Assembly: GCF_009498275.1 (NCBI RefSeq)
Contig: NZ_CP045643.1
Coordinates: forward strand, 682,001 to 746,000
Direction of reading: 5' to 3'
Length of the DNA: 64,000 nt
Origin: Streptomyces fagopyri
GTDB taxonomy: Bacteria > Actinomycetota > Actinomycetes > Streptomycetales > Streptomycetaceae
Of the stretch, positions 26,771-35,766 are shown piece after piece. Positions within the stretch are counted from its first letter, which is position 1. Every line of letters starts with the position of its first letter. Made by a program: the position numbers and the translations under genes. The notes below the pieces were generated by a model. It did not search any database, had not been told where the DNA came from, and worked only from the letters and a program-made list of their open reading frames with translations.

Positions 26771-27082
26771 ATGGGAACATCATCCGCCAGACCGGCCCGA
26801 CGTGCACGTCGAGTTCCTCCGGCCGGCGCGCTCGCGGTCCCGCATCCCGATCGGTGGCCCTGCCGCGTGGCGGGCACCCCGAGGACCCTTCTCGACATCG
26901 GTCCAGCGGGCGAGGAGGCCCTCGTCATCGGTGACGCACACCCCCTGAGAGGCCTGGACGGCACCCTGCACGACCGCGCGACCGAAGCGCTGCGCCAACT
27001 CCTCCGACGGTACCTGCCGGCCTGCCTGACCAAGGGCTGTGGCACTGCGGTACGAACGGACCCGGCATGGCTGCCGCGGTGA
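26771..27082 (+). CDS. Possible small hypothetical protein
   Basis: 103 codons from ATG 26771, preceded by GAGGAGAGA at good distance. The second half (LLDIGPAGEEALVIGDAHPLRGLDG and the following HDRATEALRQLLRRYL) looks like folded protein with a terminal amphipathic helix; the first 35 residues are Arg/Pro-rich. I do not recognise the family, and an upstream ATG at 26732 is possible. Confidence 0.35.
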   Translation: MGTSSARPARRARRVPPAGALAVPHPDRWPCRVAGTPRTLLDIGPAGEEALVIGDAHPLRGLDGTLHDRATEALRQLLRRYLPACLTKGCGTAVRTDPAWLPR

Positions 27083-27129
27083 TGGCCCGCACCGGCGCCG
27101 GCGGGCCGGCGGCCGCGACCACCACGGAG

Positions 27130-27348
27130 TCATCCCTGCCGTGACCACACCTCGGGGCCGCCGCCGTGCCACTCGATGACCGGCGAGTCCGCCACGTCGA
27201 TCTCATCCACGTCGGTCCAACCCGCCCGTCGCATGATCTCGGCCAGCCCACGCAGGCTGAAGGCCGCCCCCATGCTCTCCCCGTCCACGCACACCTGGCG
27301 CCCCTCCCCTTTGACGAGTGCACTGACGACTACGGAACGCTCGGTCAT
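27130..27348 (-). CDS. Small conserved hypothetical protein
   Basis: 72 residues starting MTERSVVVSALVKGEGRQV, with RGLAEIMRRAGWTDVDEIDVADSPVIEWHGGGPEVW. Small proteins with this pattern are common in Streptomyces. ATG 27348 is favoured over the longer frame because the pattern begins there. Function unknown. Confidence 0.6.
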   Translation of the reverse strand: MTERSVVVSALVKGEGRQVCVDGESMGAAFSLRGLAEIMRRAGWTDVDEIDVADSPVIEWHGGGPEVWSRQG

Positions 27349-27481
27349 GCGGCAAGCATCGCGCGCGGCCACACCCCGCGCATCCGGACGTGGTCCACGC
27401 CGTCACGGACCGCGCCGTCGTGCCGGATCGGTCGACCGGCGGAGCCCATTTCCCCCCTCCGCGCCTGTCGCGCGGCCGCCC

Positions 27482-28015
27482 TCAGGCGCGGAGAGCGGCG
27501 TCGAGCACGCGAAGGAGTTCGCCCACCCGCCCTCCTCCGGAAGGTGCCGGGGGCAGACGGCCGAGCACCGCGCCGACCGCTGGTGGTGCGTGTCGACACG
27601 CCCAGTCAAGGGTTCCCGCGGTGACGCGCGGGTCCGCTCCGGATGCCAGCTCTTCCGCGCGTGACGCGTGTGCCGCGGCACCGAGGATGTGTTTCACCTG
27701 GTGAGCGCTCGCCTTGGGATGAAGGTACGCGGCGGCGGCCGCATGGCTCGCCGCTCGTGCCGCGTCGGCCGCGGCAGGTGGTACGGCTTCCCGCGCGGCT
27801 CCGTACGCCGCCCACGCGTCCTGCCGCAGGGCGGCCGTGCGTCGGCCGCCCGCGGCGAAGGCCTGTGCCGCGTCGACGGCGTCGCGAGGGCGTGAGTCGG
27901 CCGGAAGACTCTGTTCGAAGATCGCCAGCGTCCTGCGCGCACACTCGGCTGCGTAGCCCGCGATCTCCCGGAGTTCGTGTTCGCTCAGTTCGATCTTGTC
28001 CGAATCGGTCGGCAC
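27482..28015 (-). CDS. Imm5-like putative immunity protein
   Basis: 177 residues, nearly all alpha-helical and rich in Ala. It matches the layout of Imm-5-like proteins: YAAECARRTLAIFEQ, RPRDAVDAAQAFAAGG, AAADAARAASHAAAAAYLH and HILGAAAHASRA. Family members are annotated as immunity proteins of polymorphic toxin systems. No toxin gene is adjacent, so it may be an orphan or have another role. The GTG start follows GGAAGAGGGAG. Confidence 0.6.
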   Translation of the reverse strand: MPTDSDKIELSEHELREIAGYAAECARRTLAIFEQSLPADSRPRDAVDAAQAFAAGGRRTAALRQDAWAAYGAAREAVPPAAADAARAASHAAAAAYLHPKASAHQVKHILGAAAHASRAEELASGADPRVTAGTLDWACRHAPPAVGAVLGRLPPAPSGGGRVGELLRVLDAALRA

Positions 28016-28078
28016 CGCTCCCTCTTCCCCCGGATCGCCGACCGCGACCCTACCGCGGACCCACGAGCTCGCCCTCGG

Positions 28079-29350
28079 TCAGGTGATGCGCAGCGGCGTC
28101 TTCACCTCGGTCGCCTCGCGCCCGGCGGAACGGCTTCTTCCCAGCGCGGGCAGCGGTGCTTCGCCTCGCCGTCTGGTGAGATACCAGCGCCTGCCGGAGT
28201 CGTAGGCACGTCGCGCCCTGCGGATCGCGGCGATCTGAGTAGCGAGGTGCACCTGATACCGCCAGGGCGTCTGGTTGCCCTGACGCACCGCCATGGCGTA
28301 CGCGAAGGACACCGGGTCGCGGTCGAGGTAGTCGTCGAGCTGCTCGAACCAGGCCATGCTCGAGCGGGCGCCCGCCTGTACGGAGTGCAGTTCGGCACGA
28401 CGGTGCCGGTCGTACTCCCGCAGCGCGACCGTCTTCTCCGGGTACTGCGAGAGGCTGTGGGCGAGGACGATCGCGTCGATCATCGCGAGCCTGGTCCCCG
28501 ACCCCAGCGTGAAGTGGGTGGTGTGCGCGGCGTCGCCCATCAGGACCGTGTCACCCTGGAACCACGTCCGGTTGCTGACGTGCGGGAAGCGCTGCCAACT
28601 CGCGGCCTCGCCACGCGACTTGCTGATCAACGAGTGGCCGTCGAGGGCCCGCCGGAAGATCCCCTCCAGCAGTGGCGTGCTCTCCTCGGCACTCAGGGAA
28701 TCAAGCCCCAGGCCGTGCCAGGTCTGCGGAGAGCACTCCACGATGCACGTGCCGATCCCTTTGACCGACGGGTAGGCGTGGAACCAGATCCAGCCCGCGG
28801 AGGTCTGCTCGAAGCAGAAGACGAAGTTGTCGAACTCCTTGTCCGTGCCGAGCCAGATGTAGGGATTGCGGCCGACCTCCACGCGGGGGGCGAAGTGCGC
28901 GGAGTTGGCCTGCCGGATGCGGCTGTTGGAACCGTCGGCCGCGACAACGAGGTCGGCTTCCGGCAGTTGCGTGGCGTCCGTGGCCTGCCGCCCGTACTGG
29001 ACGTCCACACCGAGACTCGACGCACGCCGCGTCAGTACGTCCAGCAGGGCCGCGCGGCCCATGCTGTACCCGTAGCCGCCGAAGTACGCCGACCCGTCGT
29101 GGTGGGCGCCGTGCAGACACACCTCCTGGCCCTGCCAGAGCACGGATCTGGCGCCGATCTGCCGCGCGCTCTCGGGGTCGTTGCGATGCAGGATGTCGAG
29201 CAGGTCGTTCCAGTAGACGACGCCCCAGCCGTACGTGGCCGCGGGCGGATCACGTTCCAGGACGGTGATTTCGTGTCCGGCGTCGCGGAGCTTCGCCGAG
29301 ATCGCGAAGTACAGTCCGGCCGGACCGCCACCCACGCAGACGATCTTCAT
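28079..29350 (-). CDS. FAD-dependent monooxygenase, VioD-like
   Basis: 423 residues. The Rossmann motif VCVGGGPAGLYFAISAKL is intact, as is the second FAD motif GDTVLMGDAAHTTHFTLGSGTRLAM. Several blocks, YGWGVVYWNDLL, VEVGRNPYIWLGT and GTCIVECSPQTW, resemble VioD (tryptophan 5-hydroxylase step of violacein biosynthesis) and the N-terminal part of anthraniloyl-CoA monooxygenase. It is complete and probably hydroxylates an aromatic ring. No partner biosynthetic genes adjoin it, so the substrate is open. The C-terminal 30 residues are Arg-rich. Confidence 0.82.
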   Translation of the reverse strand: MKIVCVGGGPAGLYFAISAKLRDAGHEITVLERDPPAATYGWGVVYWNDLLDILHRNDPESARQIGARSVLWQGQEVCLHGAHHDGSAYFGGYGYSMGRAALLDVLTRRASSLGVDVQYGRQATDATQLPEADLVVAADGSNSRIRQANSAHFAPRVEVGRNPYIWLGTDKEFDNFVFCFEQTSAGWIWFHAYPSVKGIGTCIVECSPQTWHGLGLDSLSAEESTPLLEGIFRRALDGHSLISKSRGEAASWQRFPHVSNRTWFQGDTVLMGDAAHTTHFTLGSGTRLAMIDAIVLAHSLSQYPEKTVALREYDRHRRAELHSVQAGARSSMAWFEQLDDYLDRDPVSFAYAMAVRQGNQTPWRYQVHLATQIAAIRRARRAYDSGRRWYLTRRRGEAPLPALGRSRSAGREATEVKTPLRIT

Positions 29351-29492
29351 CCCGCCTCACAGCCTCGACGTCCTCGTGTACGCGGATGCCGCCCAGGTGA
29401 CGGCAGGAATCCGGGCGTCCCACGGGCTCGGACGCCCGGATCCATCAATTGATGCCGGTCATACGGATGGCCGTAGCGGATGACTGGTCGAT

Positions 29493-29813
29493 TCAGCCCC
29501 AGCCGCCCCCGCCCCAACCTCCGCCACCCCAACCGCCGCCGCCCCAGCCGCCCCCGCCCCAACCGCCGCCCCAGCCGCCGCCACCCCAGCCGCCGCCGCC
29601 CCAACCCCAGCCGCTGTCGTCGCCCCAGCCCCAGCCGCCGCCGTGACCGCCGCCCCAACCCCAGCCGTCTTCGTGCACGGACGAGGTTGCCGACGGAGCA
29701 GACGCGGGAGCGCTTGCCGCGCTGGCCGCTCCGACTCCGGCCGCGATGGCGATGATGGGCGCCGTGCAGACGGCGATGGCCACTCGCCTAATGCGTGAGG
29801 TGTTCGCTCGCAT
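29493..29813 (-). CDS. Secreted Gly/Trp-rich repeat protein
   Basis: 106 residues. A signal peptide (RRVAIAVCTAPIIAIAAGVGAASAASA) leads into a short Ser/Ala segment and then a run of GGWG/GGGGW units to the C-terminus. The start is ATG 29813 after GGAGAGGGGATC. The repeat tract is low complexity, with no Cys and no hydrophobic anchor, so the product is probably released or bound to the wall. The glycine-tryptophan pattern is unlike chaplins or rodlins. A promoter is visible at 29950-29978. Confidence 0.65.
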   Translation of the reverse strand: MRANTSRIRRVAIAVCTAPIIAIAAGVGAASAASAPASAPSATSSVHEDGWGWGGGHGGGWGWGDDSGWGWGGGGWGGGGWGGGWGGGGWGGGGWGGGGWGGGGWG

Positions 29814-29949
29814 GATGATCCCCTCTCCAGAGGGTTGATGTCGCTGCCGGGCGCAGGAGAGCGAGCGCCCATGCACATCAGGGCCGACACACAGCCCGTG
29901 TGCGGGTCCGTCGCCGGATGTCTTGCCCTTCCGAGATGCGGACTGTCGG

Positions 29950-29978
29950 ATCGTATTTTTTGCCCACAAAAAGGACAA
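29950..29978 (-). promoter_or_regulatory. Sigma-70-type promoter of the Gly/Trp-rich protein gene
   Basis: On the minus strand TTGTCC (29978-29973), 17 bases, TACGAT (29955-29950). The spacer is AT-rich, rare in this genome. It predicts a leader of about 130 nucleotides before ATG 29813. Confidence 0.55.
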
Positions 29979-30314
29979 AAACCTGTACGTACCAACGTAG
30001 GAGTACGGCTGGCCGAAGTCAAAGAAATGACGGTAAAAAGTGACAGCAACCGCCACCTGCCCGTCGGCACGCAGGGGTCCCGTCCCGCCGGCCAGGGCCT
30101 CGCCACCGATGGCCGGTGGGCTTCGGTGCGGCTCCGCCTCCGGCCACCGGTCGAAGCGGTCGCGGTCGGCCTGCCGGATCTCACCCTGCGTGCGAGGACG
30201 CCTACGACGAGGCACTCATCCGGGTCGGCGTCGAGTATGCGCGCGGCTGAGCCCGCGGCCGGGGAGAGGCCCGCGGGCCGGGGACCGGGGTCGGTCTCCG
30301 GCCCACGGCGGACC
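29979..30314. other. Gap upstream of the Gly/Trp-rich protein gene
   Basis: About 335 bases between the GH92 gene end and the promoter. No gene recognised; the left part (to about 30050) has unusually low GC. Confidence 0.4.
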
Positions 30315-33300
30315 TCAGCCGAGACCCAGCGCGAAGAGGTGCAGGTTTCCGTCCTCAGGCAGGGTCACGGACTTGATCCGCTTGCCCGCCGGAACCTCGT
30401 AGGGCCGGGTCGCGAAGACGAACACCGCCTCGCCCTTTCCGTTCGGGGTGTTGCGGTACTCCGTCTTCGCCACCACGGAGTTGCCGTACACCGGATCAGT
30501 GCCGCCGCCGGGTCGGGTCCAGTCGCCGAAGGACAGATCCGTCCGCGCGGTGGTGCCGTCGGTGAAGGTGACCGTCGCGCTTCCCCGGCGGTCGCCGTTC
30601 GTGGCCGAGCCGACGAAGACCAGTCGTTCGGCCTCCTCGGCGCCGGCGCCGACGTCGAGCCGCTGGCCGTTCGCCGTGACGCTGTCGGGGCGGCCCGCGG
30701 GCGTGCCGGGCCAGGTGAGGCTCGTGCCGGAAACCTGTGTTGTCGCACCGCCCTTGAGCCCGGCCGCGGCCAGCGCCTGCCGCGAGTAGCTGTTGCCCGC
30801 GCCGTCGAAGTCCGCCTCGGCCGGTGTGCCGTCGCTCGACACTCCGACCGTCGTGTACGCGTCACCGAGAGCCGCGGTGACGCCGCCTTCCTCGGCCACC
30901 AGGACGATCACGGTGCGGTGCACGGGGTCACCCGCGCGGCCCCGGACGGTGAACGGCACCTCGTAGTAGCCCGGTTCCGTCCCGGCCGCCGCCTTCACCG
31001 TCAACTCGGCGGTACCGGAACCCGTGTCGGGAGCGAGGTTCATCCTGCCGCCCGACACGGTCAGTCCGGGCGGGGCGTCCGCGGCGACGGTCAGCGCGCG
31101 GTCGTGTCCGGCGAGTCGCTGCCCGTGCACCATGAGCTTCGTGCCGGCGCCGCCCGGGGACGTGGTCACCTGGTTCCGGGCCGCGTACGCCAGGAAGTCC
31201 TGCTCGCCGTCGCGGTACGACGGCGGCGCCGCCTTCGCCGACGTGGCCCAGGTCCTGTCCGCGGTACCCGACAGGACGAAGTCCAGTCGGCCGCCCTTCG
31301 TCAGCGCCGACGTCGGCAGGTACGTGCGCTCATGGTCGCGGCCGTCCAGTCGCAGGCCGTGCACATAGGGCGTGCCCGCCGTCGCCCGCGGGGCCCGGAT
31401 GTCCAAGTCCCGGCCGTGGCCGGGCAGATCCACGACCACGCGCGGGAAGAGCGGACTGTGCACCGACAGGTCGGCGGTGCCCGGTGTCGCGGGGTAGAGC
31501 CCGAGTGCGGCCCACACGTACCAGGAGGACTGGGCGCCCAGGTCGTCGTTGCCCGGCTCGCCGTCGGGGGTCGGGCTGAAGAGGCCGGTCGCGATCGCGC
31601 GGACCTTCTCCTGCGTCTTCCACGGCATGCCGAGTTGGTTGTAGACCCAGGGGACCCCGAAGTCGACCTCGTTGCCGGCCCACATGTAGGGCTCGTTGGG
31701 ACCCGCGTTGAGTTTGCCGAAGAAGGTGTCGAGCCGCTTCGCCGCGGCGTCGCGGCCGCCCATCGCCTGGACGAGGCCGGCGGTGTCCTGCGGTACGAGC
31801 CAGTTGTACTGTGCCGCGTTGCCCTCGTCGAACCCGTCCTGGCCGAACTTGCCCGCCGGCGGCGGCTGGTAGCCGGGTCCGTCCGGGAAGAGACCGTCCT
31901 CGCCCCGCGGGGAGAGGTAGCCGGTCGCGGGGTTGAGGATGTTCTGCCAGTTCTGGCCGCGACGGGTGAAGGTGCGTTCCGTGCCGCGGTCACCGGCGGC
32001 CCGTGCCAGCTGTGCGATGGCGAAGTCGTCGATCGCCCACTCGAGGGTGACCGAGGCGCCGACGCGGGCGTGGTCCCCGCGCACACCACTGTTGTTCGCG
32101 TAGCCGCGCTCCATGTAGTCCTCGACGCCCGGCCGCTCCTGGTAGGCGCCCGGCGTGTGGTCCACCGAGGTCGCGCCCTTGACCAGGTACTTCAGTGCGG
32201 TCTTGAGGTCGAAGTCGCGCGCGCCGTAGGCGTAGAGGTTGGCGATCAACGGCACGGAGTTGTCGCCGGTCATCTGGCCCGTGTAGTCGTTCGCGAGCGG
32301 CCAGCGCGGCCACCAGCCGCCCTGTTCGGCGTCGTTGACGAGGGACTGCGCCATGTCACTCGCCTGCTTCGGGAACAGCATCGCCTGCAACGGGGCGAGT
32401 GAGCGGTAGGTGTCCCAGTCGGAGAAATTCGCGTACTGCGTGCGGCCCTTGGGCAGCGTGCGGACCTCGTCGTCGAAGCCGGTGTAACGGCCGTCGGCGT
32501 CGTCGAAGGTGTTCGGGTGCATCAGCGAGTGGTAGAGGAAGGTGTAGAACATCTTCCGCTCACCGCTCTCGCCGCCCGCGACACGGATCTTGCGCAGCGC
32601 CTGCTTCCACTGGTCCCGGGTCTGCTCACGGACGTCGTCGAGGTTCCAACCGGGCATCTCCGCGGCCATGTTGGCCTGAGCGCCGGCGACCGACACGTAC
32701 GACATGGAGACCTTCGCGCGCACCGTGCGCTCCTCGGCGGCGTCGAAGGTCAGGTAGGCGCCTGCCCTGGGGGCGTCCACCGAGTCGCCGTCCTCGGTCA
32801 CCGCCTTGCCGTCCCAGATGCCGTGCGCGACGAAGGGGCGATCGAAGGTGATCGCGTAGTGCACGGTGTACTCGTTGCCCTTGCCGCAGAAATTGCCCGT
32901 GGTCGCGGATCCGGTGAGCGAGCGGTCGCCGGAGATCGTCAGGTCGGCCTTCTTGTCGCCGGCGAGGCTGCCGCCGCCCTTGACCAGGACCTGCGCCTTC
33001 TTCCCGGTTCCGGCGGGAAAGGTGAAGGAGGCCAGTCCGGTGCGGGTGGTGGCGGTGAGTTCGGTGCGCACCTTCGCGTCGTCGCCGGTGGTCACGGCGT
33101 AGTAGCCCGCCTCGGCCTTTTCGTCGGTGTGCCCGAACGTCTCGGCGCGGTCCCACGGTGCGCTGCCCACGTCGCCCGCGACCGGCAGCATCGGCACGTC
33201 GCCGAACGCGGTGCAGCCGACCGACGCGTGGTTGAGGCTGAAGCCCTTGATCTCTCCGCTGTGGTACTGGTAACCGGCGTACGAGCCCTCGGTGTCGGGC

Positions 33301-33542
33301 GAGAACTGCATCATGCCGAACGGGGTCGACGGGCCGGGAAAGTTGTTGATCTCTCCGACGGACGCGCCGCCGTTGCCGGTGCCGATGAGCGGGTCGACGA
33401 ACTCGGTGGGATCTTCGACGAGTTCGGTGGCTCTCGCTGTGGACAACGTTGTCTGAGCAGCGGAAGCCGCTCCTCCCGATCCCCCGACCAGTGCTGCCAT
33501 GACAGCGGCTACGACGGCGACTTGCGTTCTGAAGCGTCTCAC
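30315..33542 (-). CDS. Secreted GH92 family alpha-mannosidase
   Basis: 1075 residues. A signal peptide (VAVVAAVMAALVGGSGGAASA) is followed by the GH92 N-terminal beta domain (VDPLIGTGNGGASVGEINNFPGPSTPFGMMQFSPDT) and the catalytic (alpha/alpha)6 domain, with NFSDWDTYRS, GNAAQYNWLVPQD and DDLGAQSSWYVWAALGLYPA. The C-terminus (about 800-1075) holds NEW3/Ig-like modules and a beta domain ending LHLFALGLG. GH92 enzymes are Ca-dependent exo-mannosidases acting on alpha-mannans and N-glycans. GTG 33542 is preceded by CAGGAG. Probably used to feed on fungal or plant glycans outside the cell. Confidence 0.93.
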   Translation of the reverse strand: MRRFRTQVAVVAAVMAALVGGSGGAASAAQTTLSTARATELVEDPTEFVDPLIGTGNGGASVGEINNFPGPSTPFGMMQFSPDTEGSYAGYQYHSGEIKGFSLNHASVGCTAFGDVPMLPVAGDVGSAPWDRAETFGHTDEKAEAGYYAVTTGDDAKVRTELTATTRTGLASFTFPAGTGKKAQVLVKGGGSLAGDKKADLTISGDRSLTGSATTGNFCGKGNEYTVHYAITFDRPFVAHGIWDGKAVTEDGDSVDAPRAGAYLTFDAAEERTVRAKVSMSYVSVAGAQANMAAEMPGWNLDDVREQTRDQWKQALRKIRVAGGESGERKMFYTFLYHSLMHPNTFDDADGRYTGFDDEVRTLPKGRTQYANFSDWDTYRSLAPLQAMLFPKQASDMAQSLVNDAEQGGWWPRWPLANDYTGQMTGDNSVPLIANLYAYGARDFDLKTALKYLVKGATSVDHTPGAYQERPGVEDYMERGYANNSGVRGDHARVGASVTLEWAIDDFAIAQLARAAGDRGTERTFTRRGQNWQNILNPATGYLSPRGEDGLFPDGPGYQPPPAGKFGQDGFDEGNAAQYNWLVPQDTAGLVQAMGGRDAAAKRLDTFFGKLNAGPNEPYMWAGNEVDFGVPWVYNQLGMPWKTQEKVRAIATGLFSPTPDGEPGNDDLGAQSSWYVWAALGLYPATPGTADLSVHSPLFPRVVVDLPGHGRDLDIRAPRATAGTPYVHGLRLDGRDHERTYLPTSALTKGGRLDFVLSGTADRTWATSAKAAPPSYRDGEQDFLAYAARNQVTTSPGGAGTKLMVHGQRLAGHDRALTVAADAPPGLTVSGGRMNLAPDTGSGTAELTVKAAAGTEPGYYEVPFTVRGRAGDPVHRTVIVLVAEEGGVTAALGDAYTTVGVSSDGTPAEADFDGAGNSYSRQALAAAGLKGGATTQVSGTSLTWPGTPAGRPDSVTANGQRLDVGAGAEEAERLVFVGSATNGDRRGSATVTFTDGTTARTDLSFGDWTRPGGGTDPVYGNSVVAKTEYRNTPNGKGEAVFVFATRPYEVPAGKRIKSVTLPEDGNLHLFALGLG

Positions 33543-33711
33543 GTGCGACTCCTGTGCAGAGGCGTCCCGGCCACCACACACTCGGGCATGGTCACGCCAA
33601 GGTCAAGAGGCCCGCGACACCACCCCGAGGGACGCCCCGCACCCGCTCACCGGACCGGTCGGACCGGATCGACCGGTGCGCAGCCGGGGCGTCCGAGCTC
33701 GAACGCCCCGG

Positions 33712-35766
33712 TCAGGAGGGTGCGGGGCCTTGCAGCACGAGGGCGAGGCCCAGTTCGGCGTCGCTGTTCAGCGCGTCGTGGAAGGCCCTGTCGTACGCGT
33801 CGTCCCCGGCCGCCCGGCGGGCCTGCAGCTCCCACTGGTCGCGAACCTCGGAGAGCTCGGGCGTGCCGCGGTTCGGGTGGCCGAGCATGCGCCAGTACGA
33901 GTTCCCGGTGCCGGAGGTACGGGCGGCCCCGATGCCGTTGCCCTGAGCGGCGTTCGCACCGGTGAGGAGGTCGAGAGCGAGTGCGATCCCGAGGTTGTCG
34001 TTGAGGTTGTGCTTGCTGGTGAGCATGGCTCGGGCGTGGCGTTCGGCGTCGTGCGCGCGCCCCTGGAGAAGGTCTATGAAGGCGAGTTGGTGGAACGCGT
34101 ACGACCGCGCCCAGTGCTCGCCGTACCTGAGGCTGAGACGGCGCAGGCCGATGGCCGCTTCGTAGGCCTCGTCCAGTCGGCCCAGTGCGGAGTGGGCGAA
34201 CGTCCGGATCACCATGCAGCAGAGTTGCGGGGCCCCTGACGGGGGCGACGTACCGCGGGTGATCAGGGCGTGGTCGCTCACGTCGTACGCGGCCTGGGGG
34301 CGACCGGCCATGAGGTGGGTGAGGCCGAGGGTGTGGGCGGCGAAGAGCGCGGACTGCGGGGTACCGTCCTGTCGCGCCGCGTCGGCGCACTCCTCCCCGA
34401 CGCGCAGGGCGGTGCGGTGGTCGCCCTGGAGGGTCAGCGTGATACCCAGGGCCCACAGTGCCCGGGTACGGGACGGGCCCTCGGGCGTGTCGAGGACCAG
34501 GGCGCGTTCGAGATAGTCGCGGGACTCGTGGAGGTGTCCGCAACAGGGCCAGAACAGGCCCGTCCGGCCCGCCATTTCGAGAGCGGCATCGGGGTCCGCC
34601 TCGATGAGATGGTCCAGTGCGGCGCGGATGTCGGTGTGACTCGCGGAGATCCGCGCGTACCAGGCGACCTGCTGGCCGCTGAGCCAGCCGGCTTCGGCCT
34701 CGGCCAGCATGGTGGCGAAGTGCGTGGCGTGGAGTTGGACCACGGCCTGTTCCTCGCCCAGCTCCGCGAGCCACATCGCCCCGTACTCGCACAGGGTGTC
34801 GAGCATGCGGTAGCGGGTGCCCACCCGTTGGAGGACGGACTGATCGGCCAGCCGGTCGAGCAGCCGGGGGATGTCGTGGGCGGCGAGAGGGCCACCCGCG
34901 CAGACGGCCTGGGCGTCCGGCACTTCGACGGGCCCGCGGAAGACGGAGAGCCTGGCCCACAGCAGGCGCTCCAGCGGGGAACACAGTTCGTGGCTCCAGC
35001 CGATGGCGGTGCGAAGCGCTCGGTGACGCGTGGGCCATGCCGTCTCGTCCACGAGAGTGTCGAGGCGTGATCCGAGACGCTCGGCGATCTCGGTGAGGCT
35101 GCTCTCCCGCAGGCGTGCGCAGGCGAGTTCGACGGCGAGCGGAATTCCCTCCAGCCGACGGCAGATGGCGGAGACGGCTTCGGCGGAACCGCGGGAGTCG
35201 AGGGACACCGCGGGGGCGGCGGTGGCACAGCGCTCGCGGAACAGACGCACCGCGTCTCCGCCGCCACCGGCGTCCGTGGAGAGCGGAGTCACCTCGACAC
35301 GGTGCTCGCCCTGCACACCGAGAGGCCTTCTGCTGGTGGCGACGACGGTCAACTGCGGCGCGGAGAGCAGAAGTTCGTTCACCAGTGAGTGGCAGGAGGC
35401 CAGCACTCGTTCACAGCAGTCGAAGACGAGAAGGACCTGTCGGCCGGTCAGCCACTCGCGCAGCCCCTCGACCGGGGCGCGCGGATGGTGGTCCAGAAGG
35501 TCGACCGCGTCGCAGACGGTGGCGGTGAACAGCCGGTCGTCGTAGAGGTTGGACAGGTCGATCCACCAGACACCGTCGGCGTACCGGCCCCGTGCCCGCT
35601 CCGCGACGCGCAGCGCCAGGCGGCTCTTGCCGACACCACCGCCACCGGTCAGGGTGACCGCTCGGTACTGGGTCAACGCCGTTTCGACCGCGTCGAGTTC
35701 GCTGTCGCGGCCGACGAAGCTGGTCGTCATGACCGGGAGGTTGCCTACCACGGCCCCATCCTGCAC
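33712..35766 (-). CDS. NB-ARC ATPase with TPR repeats, no DNA-binding domain
   Basis: 684 residues. NLPVMTTSFVGRDSELDAVE leads into an ATPase domain with Walker A TGGGGVGKSRLAL and the Walker B-like strand VLLVFDCCE. A winged-helix section and TPR-like helical repeats follow (about 370-660). This is the layout of AfsR/LuxR-type regulators, but neither an N-terminal SARP domain nor a C-terminal LuxR helix-turn-helix is present. The protein ends soon after the last repeat. It could be a signalling partner or a regulator that lost its output domain. ATG 35766 is used; ATG 35730 is an alternative. Confidence 0.78.
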   Translation of the reverse strand: MQDGAVVGNLPVMTTSFVGRDSELDAVETALTQYRAVTLTGGGGVGKSRLALRVAERARGRYADGVWWIDLSNLYDDRLFTATVCDAVDLLDHHPRAPVEGLREWLTGRQVLLVFDCCERVLASCHSLVNELLLSAPQLTVVATSRRPLGVQGEHRVEVTPLSTDAGGGGDAVRLFRERCATAAPAVSLDSRGSAEAVSAICRRLEGIPLAVELACARLRESSLTEIAERLGSRLDTLVDETAWPTRHRALRTAIGWSHELCSPLERLLWARLSVFRGPVEVPDAQAVCAGGPLAAHDIPRLLDRLADQSVLQRVGTRYRMLDTLCEYGAMWLAELGEEQAVVQLHATHFATMLAEAEAGWLSGQQVAWYARISASHTDIRAALDHLIEADPDAALEMAGRTGLFWPCCGHLHESRDYLERALVLDTPEGPSRTRALWALGITLTLQGDHRTALRVGEECADAARQDGTPQSALFAAHTLGLTHLMAGRPQAAYDVSDHALITRGTSPPSGAPQLCCMVIRTFAHSALGRLDEAYEAAIGLRRLSLRYGEHWARSYAFHQLAFIDLLQGRAHDAERHARAMLTSKHNLNDNLGIALALDLLTGANAAQGNGIGAARTSGTGNSYWRMLGHPNRGTPELSEVRDQWELQARRAAGDDAYDRAFHDALNSDAELGLALVLQGPAPS

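Noticed and set aside
24902..27082. A 726-codon open frame overlapping the MFS gene and running far beyond it
   Set aside because: It is the out-of-phase shadow of the MFS gene in a GC-rich genome; its translation is Arg/Pro/Gly-rich with no domain. Only the last part may be a separate small gene.
29449..29646. Poly-Pro/Gln protein on the plus strand
   Set aside because: It is the complement of the GGWG repeat tract; the minus-strand frame has a signal peptide, ribosome site and promoter, while this frame has none.
29814..29949. c-di-AMP (ydaO) riboswitch in the leader of the Gly/Trp-rich gene
   Set aside because: The leader is long enough, but I could not match the conserved ydaO sequence blocks.
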